In this document: positions 52,720 through 59,168 of the stretch, piece by piece
How the letters are laid out: each line of letters starts with the position of its first letter
Position numbering within the stretch: the stretch's first letter is position 1
From: an uncultured Christensenellaceae bacterium
Lineage (GTDB): Bacteria > Bacillota > Clostridia > Christensenellales > Pumilibacteraceae
NCBI GenBank assembly: GCA_910588155.1
Contig: CAJUPB010000002.1
Span: forward strand, 186,001 to 250,000
Reading direction: 5' to 3'
DNA length: 64,000 nucleotides
Made by a program: the position numbers and the translations under genes
Notes under the pieces: model-generated
What the model was told of the DNA's origin: nothing
Database searches by the model: none
The model's input: the letters and a program-made list of their open reading frames with translations, nothing else

Positions 52720-52839
52720 ATGCAGTACATTTTCATAAACGGACTTGTGGGCTTTATCGCCGAATGGCAACCCAAGCCGCTAACTTATGAAAACAACTAC
52801 AATGTTCGGGAAAACGGAAAGTTTGTCAGAGCGCAGTAA
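52720..52839 (+). pseudogene. Possible gene remnant
   Basis: 39 codons from ATG 52720, ending in a hydrophilic PLTYENNYNVRENGKFVRAQ, just before a strong terminator. It has no ribosome site and looks like the tail of a longer protein whose beginning was lost when the islet formed. Low certainty. Confidence 0.25.
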
Positions 52840-52841
52840 AA

Positions 52842-52884
52842 GAAAAGAGCAACGGAAAAAACCGTTGCTTTTTTCTTTTACTGG
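52842..52884 (+). terminator. Terminator
   Basis: AAGAGCAACGG and CCGTTGCTTTT form a stem around an A-rich loop, followed by TTCTTTT. It ends the transcript that crosses the remnant. Confidence 0.85.
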
Positions 52885-52969
52885 TATGCGATAAAGCTCT
52901 CGACACCGTTCACGAAAATGTATTCGTATTTCGTGGTGTTTAAGCTTTGACGACATTGGTGGGGCTATA

Positions 52970-53008
52970 TATAAAACAAATACGCACGCTGAAAAGTGTG
53001 CGTATACG
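52970..53008 (-). terminator. Terminator of the tmRNA
   Basis: On the minus strand ATACGCACACT pairs with AGCGTGCGTAT (one G-U), followed by TTGTTTTAT. It shares a 20-base leading block (positions 35993-36012 in the other copy) with the tRNA-Val terminator. Confidence 0.82.
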
Positions 53009-53015
53009 TCTCGTG

Positions 53016-53390
53016 TGGTGGAAGTGGGGGGAATCGAACCCCCTTCCGAAACGGGTTTGCGAACAAACTTCTACACGCTTATCGGATTGCTTGATATTTG
53101 CATTGCCTCGGCGCAATGCCGCAAGGCACGAGGCGCGCAAAGAACGGATTAAATCTCGAAGTCGGAGCCGTTCGCTCTTTCCTCGGTTGCCGACTATAAT
53201 GACACCGCTTGCTCTGTCCGTCGGTCGGCAGAGGGCGGCGACAGCTTATTAGTTAAGCTGCGAACGCAAGCGCGGGAGCGCTTGCCGTTTTTTCTGTTTT
53301 AGCGTTTATTTTTTTTCGCGTTGTCAAGGCAGCCGACCCTGCCGCGTGCTATTCGAACGATTCCCGTCCCGTCGAAACCTGTACACCCCC
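53016..53390 (-). ncRNA. ssrA: Transfer-messenger RNA (tmRNA)
   Basis: The 5' end GGGGGTG (53390 leftwards) pairs with the 3' acceptor strand CACTTCC before ACCA, using two G-U pairs. The T arm contains GGTTCGATTCC and the 5' part contains the conserved ACAGGTTTCGACGGG. The resume frame encodes AKTEKTASAPALAFAA followed by TAA at about 53254-53252, then a hairpin. The tag has 16 residues, longer than the usual 10 or so, and ends FAA instead of LAA. About 375 bases in all. It rescues stalled ribosomes and tags the peptide for proteolysis. Confidence 0.95.
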
Positions 53391-53407
53391 AAGTTTTAAG
53401 TCTGTAT

Positions 53408-53437
53408 ATTATACTATGCTTGCGGCGAATTTGTCAA
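53408..53437 (-). promoter_or_regulatory. Promoter of the tmRNA gene
   Basis: Minus strand: TTGACA (53437-53432), 18 bases, TATAAT (53413-53408), about 17 bases before the mature 5' end. Confidence 0.88.
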
Positions 53438-53474
53438 CAGCTTTTTTTGAAAATATCTTTATGCGCCGAAAGTA

Positions 53475-53504
53475 TTGACCGAACTTTGTTTTGTTTGCTA
53501 TAAT
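53475..53504 (+). promoter_or_regulatory. Promoter of a short transcript divergent to tmRNA
   Basis: TTGACC (53475-53480), 18 bases, TATAAT (53499-53504). The only structure before the next terminator is the candidate small RNA below. Confidence 0.75.
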
Positions 53505-53510
53505 ATTACG

Positions 53511-53611
53511 TCGAAAAAATTCGGAGTATGCGGTCAGAGAGTGGAATGCCCGAAGAGACCGATGTAATTTTTAAAGCCGACTTTTCCGATGGACGAGTCG
53601 GCTTTTTTATT
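53511..53611 (+). ncRNA. Candidate small RNA of about 100 bases
   Basis: A strong promoter and a strong intrinsic terminator (GCCGACT/AGTCGGC, then T6) lie about 100 bases apart with no credible open frame between. The body can form a stem CGGTC/GACCG (about 53531-53561) enclosing a purine-rich loop. It does not match SRP RNA, 6S RNA or the riboswitches known to me. It could also be the leader of the HTH gene at 53719 if termination is conditional. Confidence 0.5.
53574..53611 (+). terminator. Terminator of the candidate small RNA
   Basis: GCCGACT (53576-53582) pairs with AGTCGGC (53596-53602), followed by TTTTTTATT. Confidence 0.85.
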
Positions 53612-53650
53612 ACGGTCGGCTTTTGCTTTTTTCGCTGTGTCCATAAATCA

Positions 53651-53710
53651 TATACTAATGGCAATACACTTGAACGGCTCAATGAGTTTAAAATTAGTAT
53701 ACTAACGGCA
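53651..53710 (+). promoter_or_regulatory. Two operator-like sites upstream of the tandem-HTH gene
   Basis: TATACTAATGGCA (53651-53663) and TATACTAACGGCA (53698-53710) are direct repeats 47 bases apart. The second overlaps the perfect palindrome TTAGTATACTAA (53694-53705) and lies 9 bases before the ATG, which suggests autorepression by the gene's own product. Confidence 0.55.
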
Positions 53711-53718
53711 GGTGATTT

Positions 53719-54165
53719 ATGGACGTCTTATCGGGTTTTAAGGACACTTTCGGAGAATTACTGAAAGAAAGCTACAAGAGCATAAAACAAATAAGTGTCG
53801 AGCTTGACACATCGCCGTATGTAGTGTTAAAATGGAAACATCGTCTTACCGACGTAAAACTTAAAAGCCTGATAAAAATAGCAGATTACTTCGAATGTTC
53901 CGTTGAATTTCTTTGCGGCAAAACAAAAAATCATATCGAGTTCACGCCGAAGGTCTGTCCGCCGTTTTCCGAAAGAATAATCAGTGTTTTGAAAGAGAAC
54001 AAGTGTTCCACTTACAGGCTTTTCAAAGACACCTCTATAAAGCCGGCACAATATCATTATTGGAGAAAGGGAACGGAGCCGCTGTTGTCCAGTCTGGAAA
54101 CGGTGGCGGAATACTTGGGTATAACGTTGGATTATCTGATAGGAAGAGACCCCGAAACAACATAG
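53719..54165 (+). CDS. Tandem helix-turn-helix (XRE-like) regulator
   Basis: 148 residues with AGGTGATTT before ATG. Two XRE-type HTH units: residues 10-70 (KQISVELDTSPYVVLKWKHR, ending in YFECSVEFLCGKT) and 80-145 (YRLFKDTSIKPAQYHYWRKG, ending in YLGITLDYLIGRD). Each ends in the typical dimer-type xxxLLG segment. It should bind a two-part DNA site, matching the paired repeats upstream. The ECF-like sigma gene follows after 16 bases and is probably co-transcribed. Confidence 0.8.
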   Translation: MDVLSGFKDTFGELLKESYKSIKQISVELDTSPYVVLKWKHRLTDVKLKSLIKIADYFECSVEFLCGKTKNHIEFTPKVCPPFSERIISVLKENKCSTYRLFKDTSIKPAQYHYWRKGTEPLLSSLETVAEYLGITLDYLIGRDPETT

Positions 54166-54181
54166 GGAAAGTGAAATCGAT

Positions 54182-54706
54182 TTGACAAAAGAAACTTTTA
54201 ATGATTGCTTGCTGAAAATTCGGACAGGCGATAAACACGCAACGGAAGCAATTTACAACGAATACTACGAGAAATTCAAGTTTACGGCAATGTTTATTTT
54301 ACATAGCGAGAGTTTATCGGAAGATGCGGCTTCGTTTGCGCTGTGCAAAATATTTGAAAACGCAGTAAGCAATAAAATTCTGTCGGTCGAATACCCGAGT
54401 TCGTATATGTACAAAACAATCAGGAATACTGCTTTCGATATCTTGAAAGCCGAAAGGAAATTTGTTTCGTTGGATGATGTCAAAGAACCGTTTGTCAGCA
54501 TCGAAAACAAAATCTTAAACAGAGTGTCTGTCCGCGACGCTATCGCCAAACTTCCGCCTACCGATTTCAGGATAGTCGAAATGTTTTATTTGTACAGGTT
54601 CAAAATCAAAGATATAGTGAAAGAATTGGAACTGCCGGAAGGTACTGTAAAATGGCGTTTGAAACAATGCCGCAAAAAATTAAGAAAATATTTGAAAGAA
54701 AAATAA
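54182..54706 (+). CDS. ECF-like sigma-70 family factor
   Basis: 174 residues with a TTG start preceded by AGGGAAAGTGA. Region 2 is at about 15-95 (AIYNEYYEKFKFTAMFIL, then SSYMYKTIRNTAFDILKAERK) and region 4 at about 115-170 (IAKLPPTDFRIVEMFYLYRFKIKDIVKEL, then EGTVKWRLKQCRKKLRKYL). No regions 1 or 3, as in ECF factors. A candidate promoter for it (54715-54741) lies right after the gene and before the secreted protein, while a membrane protein with anti-sigma layout follows two genes on. These suggest an autoregulated sigma/anti-sigma unit. Confidence 0.85.
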   Translation: MTKETFNDCLLKIRTGDKHATEAIYNEYYEKFKFTAMFILHSESLSEDAASFALCKIFENAVSNKILSVEYPSSYMYKTIRNTAFDILKAERKFVSLDDVKEPFVSIENKILNRVSVRDAIAKLPPTDFRIVEMFYLYRFKIKDIVKELELPEGTVKWRLKQCRKKLRKYLKEK

Positions 54707-54714
54707 AAAAGTCC

Positions 54715-54741
54715 CAACCTTTTGACGAGATAAATCGTCTA
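54715..54741 (+). promoter_or_regulatory. Candidate ECF-type promoter
   Basis: CAACCT (54715-54720) and CGTCTA (54736-54741): from AAC to CGT is 17 bases, as in promoters of sigma-M/sigma-X type factors (AAC-N16/17-CGTC). No good sigma-A promoter lies here. It precedes the secreted C39-like gene by about 30 bases. Confidence 0.5.
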
Positions 54742-54772
54742 ATAAGTAAGAAAAACTTATAGGAGGACTTTT

Positions 54773-55594
54773 ATGAAGAAAATACTGTGTTTTGCTTTGT
54801 GCCTTGTCGGCGCGCTTTACGTATCGAGCGGCTTTGCGTTGACGGCACAGGCAGGGGAAGACCGCTATGCTCTCGACTTTGTTCAGGGCGGCAGTCTGTT
54901 GGAGGTGAAAGAACGAACGGTTTATTACGCCGACCGCGTAATGAACAAATATGAAAATCCGTACGAAGCGCCGACATTTAGTTCAACGAAAGAAAACGGT
55001 TGTGCCGTGGATACAGGCGGAAACGCTCTGATTTATTACGACATCAAGTTCGATGATTTGATACCGGATTACAGTCACCAATATATTTGGGGTGGTTTTA
55101 CATACGGGACTCAAAACGAAGGTATGAACAAAATGTTTTCCGCATTATACGACCTTATGGGAACGGATTCGCGCGGCACTTCCGTTCAAGGTTTTAAAGA
55201 CGGTTTAACAAAGTATACGTCCTCAAAGGGGCATACAATGAATATAACTTCGGCGACGGGGACATATAACAATATAAACATCGACTTTTTAAAAACTCAA
55301 CTCGAACAGGAAAAGATGGCAGCCATATTTCTCGACGGCTTCTCCATAACTCCATTCAGCGGAATACAGAAAAAAGACGGATACGATATTTTAACACATT
55401 ATGTTTACGACGGTCTGCACGTTATGCTTGTATACGGATATAGGGAACTGTCATATTATGATTCGTCGCAAAACCTTATAAAAAAAGATACGTACCTGTA
55501 TGCGTCCACGGGTTATGTCGGTGCAACGTTGGGTTGGGTCAATATAGATAATTTTTGCACAGTAGACGATATTTACATATTAGAGGTTATTTGA
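54773..55594 (+). CDS. Secreted C39-like cysteine peptidase (predicted)
   Basis: 273 residues; a signal peptide (about 1-27, ending ALTAQA) and a strong ribosome site AGGAGG. The mature part has a catalytic-type cysteine C77 in NGCAVDTGGNALIYYD and a histidine H216 in GLHVMLVYGYRE, followed by YVGATLGWVNI. This Cys-His order with a GCAVxxG context is what peptidase C39-like (papain-fold) proteins show. The substrate is unknown. As the product of a gene that follows an ECF sigma and precedes a membrane anti-sigma-like protein, it may degrade a signal or a surface protein. Confidence 0.65.
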   Translation: MKKILCFALCLVGALYVSSGFALTAQAGEDRYALDFVQGGSLLEVKERTVYYADRVMNKYENPYEAPTFSSTKENGCAVDTGGNALIYYDIKFDDLIPDYSHQYIWGGFTYGTQNEGMNKMFSALYDLMGTDSRGTSVQGFKDGLTKYTSSKGHTMNITSATGTYNNINIDFLKTQLEQEKMAAIFLDGFSITPFSGIQKKDGYDILTHYVYDGLHVMLVYGYRELSYYDSSQNLIKKDTYLYASTGYVGATLGWVNIDNFCTVDDIYILEVI

Positions 55595-55600
55595 TTTTAA

Positions 55601-56341
55601 ATGGGTAGAAACAGTGAGATAAAGAAAGCCATAAAACAAGAGTTCAAACCGTCGAAACCTTTCGAGGAATTTTGTCGGGAGCATAATATTGTTTTCGAAG
55701 AAGAGAAACCTCGGCACGAAGAAAAACCGCGACGCAAAGCATTCTCTTTTGATTGGATAAAGGCAATTTCGGCTTTCGCGGTGTGTTTTATTGCGGTTGT
55801 GGTTATGTTTGTTCCTTTTAATAGTGACATAAATATACCGCCTATAAAATATTACGGAGATAATGATGTAACTGTTATAGATATGACAGCCGAATTAGAT
55901 GCGACACTAGATAAGCTGATTGCAGATTTTGGTTTACCTTTAAATCTTGAAAGTATAGGACAGTGTAAACGAATATCGCAAGTACAAGCAAAAGATGATA
56001 ATAATTTTGTTTTAGGCTATTCTCTGGAAGATATATTATATGGTTTTGATATTGACAATAAAAACAATGTTGTTAATAACGATAAAATAATTTTCAGGGT
56101 CAATATGATTATTCGTTGTTATGAAGGTTATTTGTTTACCGAAAACAGCTTTTTTGAAGAGTTAAAGTTCGATTATAATGAATTATATCAATATGATATT
56201 GACATTAAAGAGGATTTTCGTATAGCTTATATTAAACACGAAGAAAATAATCTTGAATATTTTATCACATTGAGGGAGTATGCCAATATAACCGAGATAA
56301 ATAAAACCAATGTGGAGTTATTTTTAGACCATTTAATATAG
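55601..56341 (+). CDS. Single-pass membrane protein, anti-sigma-like
   Basis: 246 residues. A charged cytoplasmic N-terminus of about 50 residues (EIKKAIKQEFKPSKPFEEF), one membrane helix at about 53-75, then an extracellular domain of 170 residues rich in Asp and Asn. ATG lies 7 bases after the preceding stop, without a strong ribosome site, so coupling is likely. The layout and position after an ECF factor fit an anti-sigma factor, but no zinc HxxxCxxC motif is seen. The A+T content is clearly higher in its second half. Confidence 0.6.
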   Translation: MGRNSEIKKAIKQEFKPSKPFEEFCREHNIVFEEEKPRHEEKPRRKAFSFDWIKAISAFAVCFIAVVVMFVPFNSDINIPPIKYYGDNDVTVIDMTAELDATLDKLIADFGLPLNLESIGQCKRISQVQAKDDNNFVLGYSLEDILYGFDIDNKNNVVNNDKIIFRVNMIIRCYEGYLFTENSFFEELKFDYNELYQYDIDIKEDFRIAYIKHEENNLEYFITLREYANITEINKTNVELFLDHLI

Positions 56342-56389
56342 TTACTTTTCGGCAGCTCTTTATCCTCACGAAAGTTAAGGAGAAAGATT

Positions 56390-57028
56390 TTGAATATATT
56401 CAGACAGAAATACCGTATCGTAAAAGAAGAACTGAAAATTTTCGGAAGAATATACAAGGGCGTTCTTCCGACAGTTCGCAGTTGCGGTGATTTTTGGGTA
56501 AAGGTGCGAGACGACGCGGTAAACAATACTTGGAATTACGCATTCGCAACTTATCTCGGATATTATTGTGTCGACGAAGAAATGGAATTTATAGACGCTG
56601 TTTTCTTTCAAGGTCAAAGCATTGTTGCGGTAAGTTCGCGTTTTCATTTGAGCGAACGACTGAGCTATTTTTGGTGCGATACGATTTTGAAAGATTTAAT
56701 AGCGTTAGCTGTCGATTGCGGACTAATATCGTTTGAAACCGATACGGCGGGAAAAGAAGTTGCAAGCGCTGTCGATTTTGAAATAGACGAAAATCTGTGG
56801 ACACAAATCGAATCGTTGGTGTCGAAGTCAAGCAAGCGCGTTCAGAAGAATTTACGGCACGAAGTGGAAGCGATGGCGATTGCAACTCTGACCGAAACGA
56901 AATGGCGTGATTTACCCGAAAAATACGGACCGTGGAAAACCGCGTACAATAAATATAATCTTTGGGTCAAATCGGGTTTATGGAAACGCATCGAAACATT
57001 ATTGAACTGCGAGAAACAGAGGGAATAG
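56390..57028 (+). CDS. Fusion of a sigma-region-4-like domain and a DUF4096 (IS4/5 transposase N-terminal) domain
   Basis: 212 residues from TTG 56390, preceded by AAGGAG. Residues 60-120 resemble phage ArpU/RinA-like activators (EEMEFIDAVFFQGQSIVAVSSRFHLS, then ILKDLIALAVDCGLI). Residues 160-208 match DUF4096 of IS4/IS5 transposases (KWRDLPEKYGPWKTAYNKYNLWVKSGLWKRI in outline). No DDE catalytic domain follows, so it is not a transposase. It might be a domesticated regulator or an insertion-derived gene fusion. Confidence 0.6.
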   Translation: MNIFRQKYRIVKEELKIFGRIYKGVLPTVRSCGDFWVKVRDDAVNNTWNYAFATYLGYYCVDEEMEFIDAVFFQGQSIVAVSSRFHLSERLSYFWCDTILKDLIALAVDCGLISFETDTAGKEVASAVDFEIDENLWTQIESLVSKSSKRVQKNLRHEVEAMAIATLTETKWRDLPEKYGPWKTAYNKYNLWVKSGLWKRIETLLNCEKQRE

Positions 57029-57159
57029 GACTGCGGTAAATTTTTACTGTCATCGTTTCGGTATTTGCTTAAAATCGGGACAAACTGTTGCGTGTTGTCC
57101 CTATTGTCAAGTGTATAATGTAGAAAAATGTCGAAAAACGTTGAAAGGAGAAAAAAGCT

Positions 57160-57813
57160 ATGTCCGAAAAAGATAAAAAGCCGTCGGTCGGGAAAACCGA
57201 AACGGCAAACTTCAAAAACAAGAAAGCCGCACCGAGAAAAAGCGAGGACGAAGAAATCGGTATTCGCATTTTCGTTCCGCCGAACAGAACCGTATATACC
57301 GTTGGCGAAAGATTTGTCAAAAACGGTATGAGAGTGGAACTTGTGTACAAATCCGGCAAGCGCAAAGAGATAGTCGATTTTGTTTACAGCCCCAAAGGCG
57401 CGTTGAATTTGGAAAACACGCATATAGAAGTTTCTTGCTGCGGTTTTACGGTCAAGCAGGAAATTTTTGTGGACGAGTATCGCGGATTTTACGACGATAT
57501 GTACGATTTTTCGGAAGACCCCGACGAGGAATGTGTCGACGACATATATTTCGGCGACCCGAATAAAGTGTTCGGAATATATGTATGCAATCCGCCCGAC
57601 AAGAAAACATATTTCGAGGGTGAGTGTTTCGACCCGACGGGTCTGCAAGTGATGACCTATATGCACCGCGGAATGCCCGGCGATATTGTCGACGATTTCG
57701 AATTTTCCCCGAAAGAACCGCTTACCGCGGAAGTTCGGGAAATCGAAATACGCTACGGCGAATTCACCGATTGTGTCGTCATAACCGTAATCCCCCGTGA
57801 CTGCGGCGATTAG
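57160..57813 (+). CDS. Two-domain Big_3 (bacterial Ig-like) protein without signal peptide
   Basis: 217 residues; GAAAGGAG before ATG. After a basic, disordered N-terminus (1-32), two Big_3-type domains follow, at about 34-105 (PPNRTVYTVGERFVKNGMRVEL) and 135-212 (PPDKKTYFEGECFDPTGLQVM). These domains usually occur on the cell surface, yet there is no signal peptide, membrane helix or sorting motif. An alternative is that the true start lies upstream, but no signal-like frame exists there. Confidence 0.65.
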   Translation: MSEKDKKPSVGKTETANFKNKKAAPRKSEDEEIGIRIFVPPNRTVYTVGERFVKNGMRVELVYKSGKRKEIVDFVYSPKGALNLENTHIEVSCCGFTVKQEIFVDEYRGFYDDMYDFSEDPDEECVDDIYFGDPNKVFGIYVCNPPDKKTYFEGECFDPTGLQVMTYMHRGMPGDIVDDFEFSPKEPLTAEVREIEIRYGEFTDCVVITVIPRDCGD

Positions 57814-57851
57814 TTTGACTTTACATAGACGGTAACGGTTCTCGGGCGTTG

Positions 57852-58061
57852 TTATTTTATGCAGAGTATTTCGTTTGCGTCGACGTCCAAAACCGCGCAT
57901 ATATTGGCAAAAGTATCCAGAGCGGGCATTGCGCGTCCCGACAGATATTGCGACAAAGTCGGCGGCTTGATATTAAGCCGCCGACTTAAATCCGCTTTCG
58001 TGATTCCGCAAGTCTGTATTGCCTCAATCATTTTCGTTCGTATTTGTTCCAATGTAATCAT
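57852..58061 (-). CDS. Small XRE-family regulator
   Basis: 69 residues, almost entirely an HTH (GITKADLSRRLNIKPPTLSQYLSGRAMPALDTFANIC). GAGG lies before ATG 58061. Two identical operator-like sites (58097-58111 and 58126-58140) lie in its promoter region, one against the -10 box. It is probably an autorepressor. Confidence 0.82.
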   Translation of the reverse strand: MITLEQIRTKMIEAIQTCGITKADLSRRLNIKPPTLSQYLSGRAMPALDTFANICAVLDVDANEILCIK

Positions 58062-58089
58062 AAAGAAACCTCGTCGAAAAGTTTCTTTT

Positions 58090-58147
58090 ATTATAGTAGG
58101 TAATGCCTAATAAATGTTTGACAATTAGGTAATGCCTAATATATAAT
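58090..58147. promoter_or_regulatory. Divergent promoters with two copies of a palindromic operator
   Basis: TAGGTAATGCCTAAT occurs at 58097-58111 and 58126-58140; the core TTAGG/CCTAA is palindromic. The first copy touches the minus-strand -10 box TATAAT (58095-58090) of the 57852 gene. The second fills the 18-base spacer of a plus-strand promoter, TTGACA (58118-58123) and TATAAT (58142-58147). Both promoters should thus be repressed by the same protein. The plus promoter points into the 3' end of the opposing gene at 58175. Confidence 0.72.
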
Positions 58148-58174
58148 ATAAATACGGAATTTGAGGGTAGGGGG

Positions 58175-58453
58175 TTATTTTTCCGACAAGTCTGCTATTA
58201 TCATTCTGATATGTGCGGCTTGCCTGTCGCTCAATCCGTCCAAACTGACGGTGTTTTCCGACGTCAAATCAAGCAAACAGTCTGTGGTGACATTGAAGTA
58301 CTTGGCTATTTTTACGAGCATTTCTATGGACGGTTGAACGTTATCGTTTTCCCAATTCGACACGCATTGTTTGCTTACGCCGAGCTTGCGCGCCAATTCG
58401 ACCTGACTTAAATTATGAGAGGTTCTTAAAACTCTGATATTTTCGTTTAACAT
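58175..58453 (-). CDS. XRE-family regulator
   Basis: About 92 residues from ATG 58453 (a TTG 9 bases upstream is an alternative). HTH at residues 3-60 (NIRVLRTSHNLSQVELARKLGVSKQCVSNWEND), followed by a short C-terminal segment. It faces the plus-strand promoter at 58118-58147, which would give antisense RNA across it. Confidence 0.8.
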   Translation of the reverse strand: MLNENIRVLRTSHNLSQVELARKLGVSKQCVSNWENDNVQPSIEMLVKIAKYFNVTTDCLLDLTSENTVSLDGLSDRQAAHIRMIIADLSEK

Positions 58454-58478
58454 ATAATTCAAATCCCGAGCAATTATT

Positions 58479-58508
58479 ACTATACTATTATATTAAAATG
58501 CTTGACAA
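58479..58508 (-). promoter_or_regulatory. Promoter of the 58175 regulator
   Basis: Minus strand: TTGTCA (58508-58503), 18 bases, TATAGT (58484-58479), 25 bases before the ATG. Two ATACTATTrTAT-like repeats nearby may be its operators. Confidence 0.55.
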
Positions 58509-58596
58509 TCTTAAAATACTATTGTATCTTGATATTGGACTGCGGTGTAAAAATATTTGACAATGCGGTTATATTTGGCAGAGGGGTGACTCAATA

Positions 58597-59028
58597 ATGG
58601 ACTCGAAAGACGTTTGCCGTGAGATTGCCGATGCAGTGAACAAGTATTCCGACGTGAGTTTCGATTGCGAAGACTGCGGCGTATGCGTGCGTTGCGTTAC
58701 GGACATAGACGACGTCTTTTTTCTTTCGTTGATTTATGATTTTTGCCAAAGCGGAGACTTTGTCAGCGTCTTTTTCGAATTCGACACGAAAGATTCGAAA
58801 GACGTTTCAAAGCTGAAACTTTTGTCGCAAGAATACAATGACATTGCGCTGTATTCCGAATTTGAAAATGCCGTGCCCTGCGAGATATACGGCGGCGGTT
58901 GGTTGAAATCCGAACCCGATGTTAAAAAAACGACAGTGCTTTTGCTGGACGAACTCATCGGCGACGGCTTGGCGGCAGGGATAATACGCAAGATGGTCGA
59001 AGCGACAAAGCTCGGCAAAACAGCGTAA
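58597..59028 (+). CDS. Small acidic protein of unknown function
   Basis: 143 residues, acidic (Asp- and Glu-rich), with four cysteines in CEDCGVCVRC near residues 24-33 that could bind metal. GAGGGGTGA lies before ATG. No family was recognised. Its neighbours are small regulators on the other strand and a terminator downstream. Confidence 0.5.
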   Translation: MDSKDVCREIADAVNKYSDVSFDCEDCGVCVRCVTDIDDVFFLSLIYDFCQSGDFVSVFFEFDTKDSKDVSKLKLLSQEYNDIALYSEFENAVPCEIYGGGWLKSEPDVKKTTVLLLDELIGDGLAAGIIRKMVEATKLGKTA

Positions 59029-59042
59029 TAGAAAAGTTCTTG

Positions 59043-59074
59043 AAAGAAGCGTTTAAACGCTTCTTTATTTTTTT
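59043..59074 (+). terminator. Terminator after the 58597 gene
   Basis: AAGAAGCG and CGCTTCTT form a perfect stem, followed by TATTTTTTT. Confidence 0.88.
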
Positions 59075-59168
59075 ACCGAATACGACTTTTTTCGTCCGAT
59101 GCAAGCATATAATTTATGGTAAAATAGTACAACCCCCTGTATAGTATTGCGGCGGGGCGGAGGTGATT

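Noticed and set aside
36048..53390. One large element between tRNA-Val and tmRNA
   Set aside because: The shared blocks at the two ends are inverted, not direct, and core-like genes and tRNAs lie between them; two or three small islets fit better.
53531..53561. Possible SRP RNA or T-box leader
   Set aside because: The GGAA-AGCA core of SRP RNA and the T-box motif are absent.
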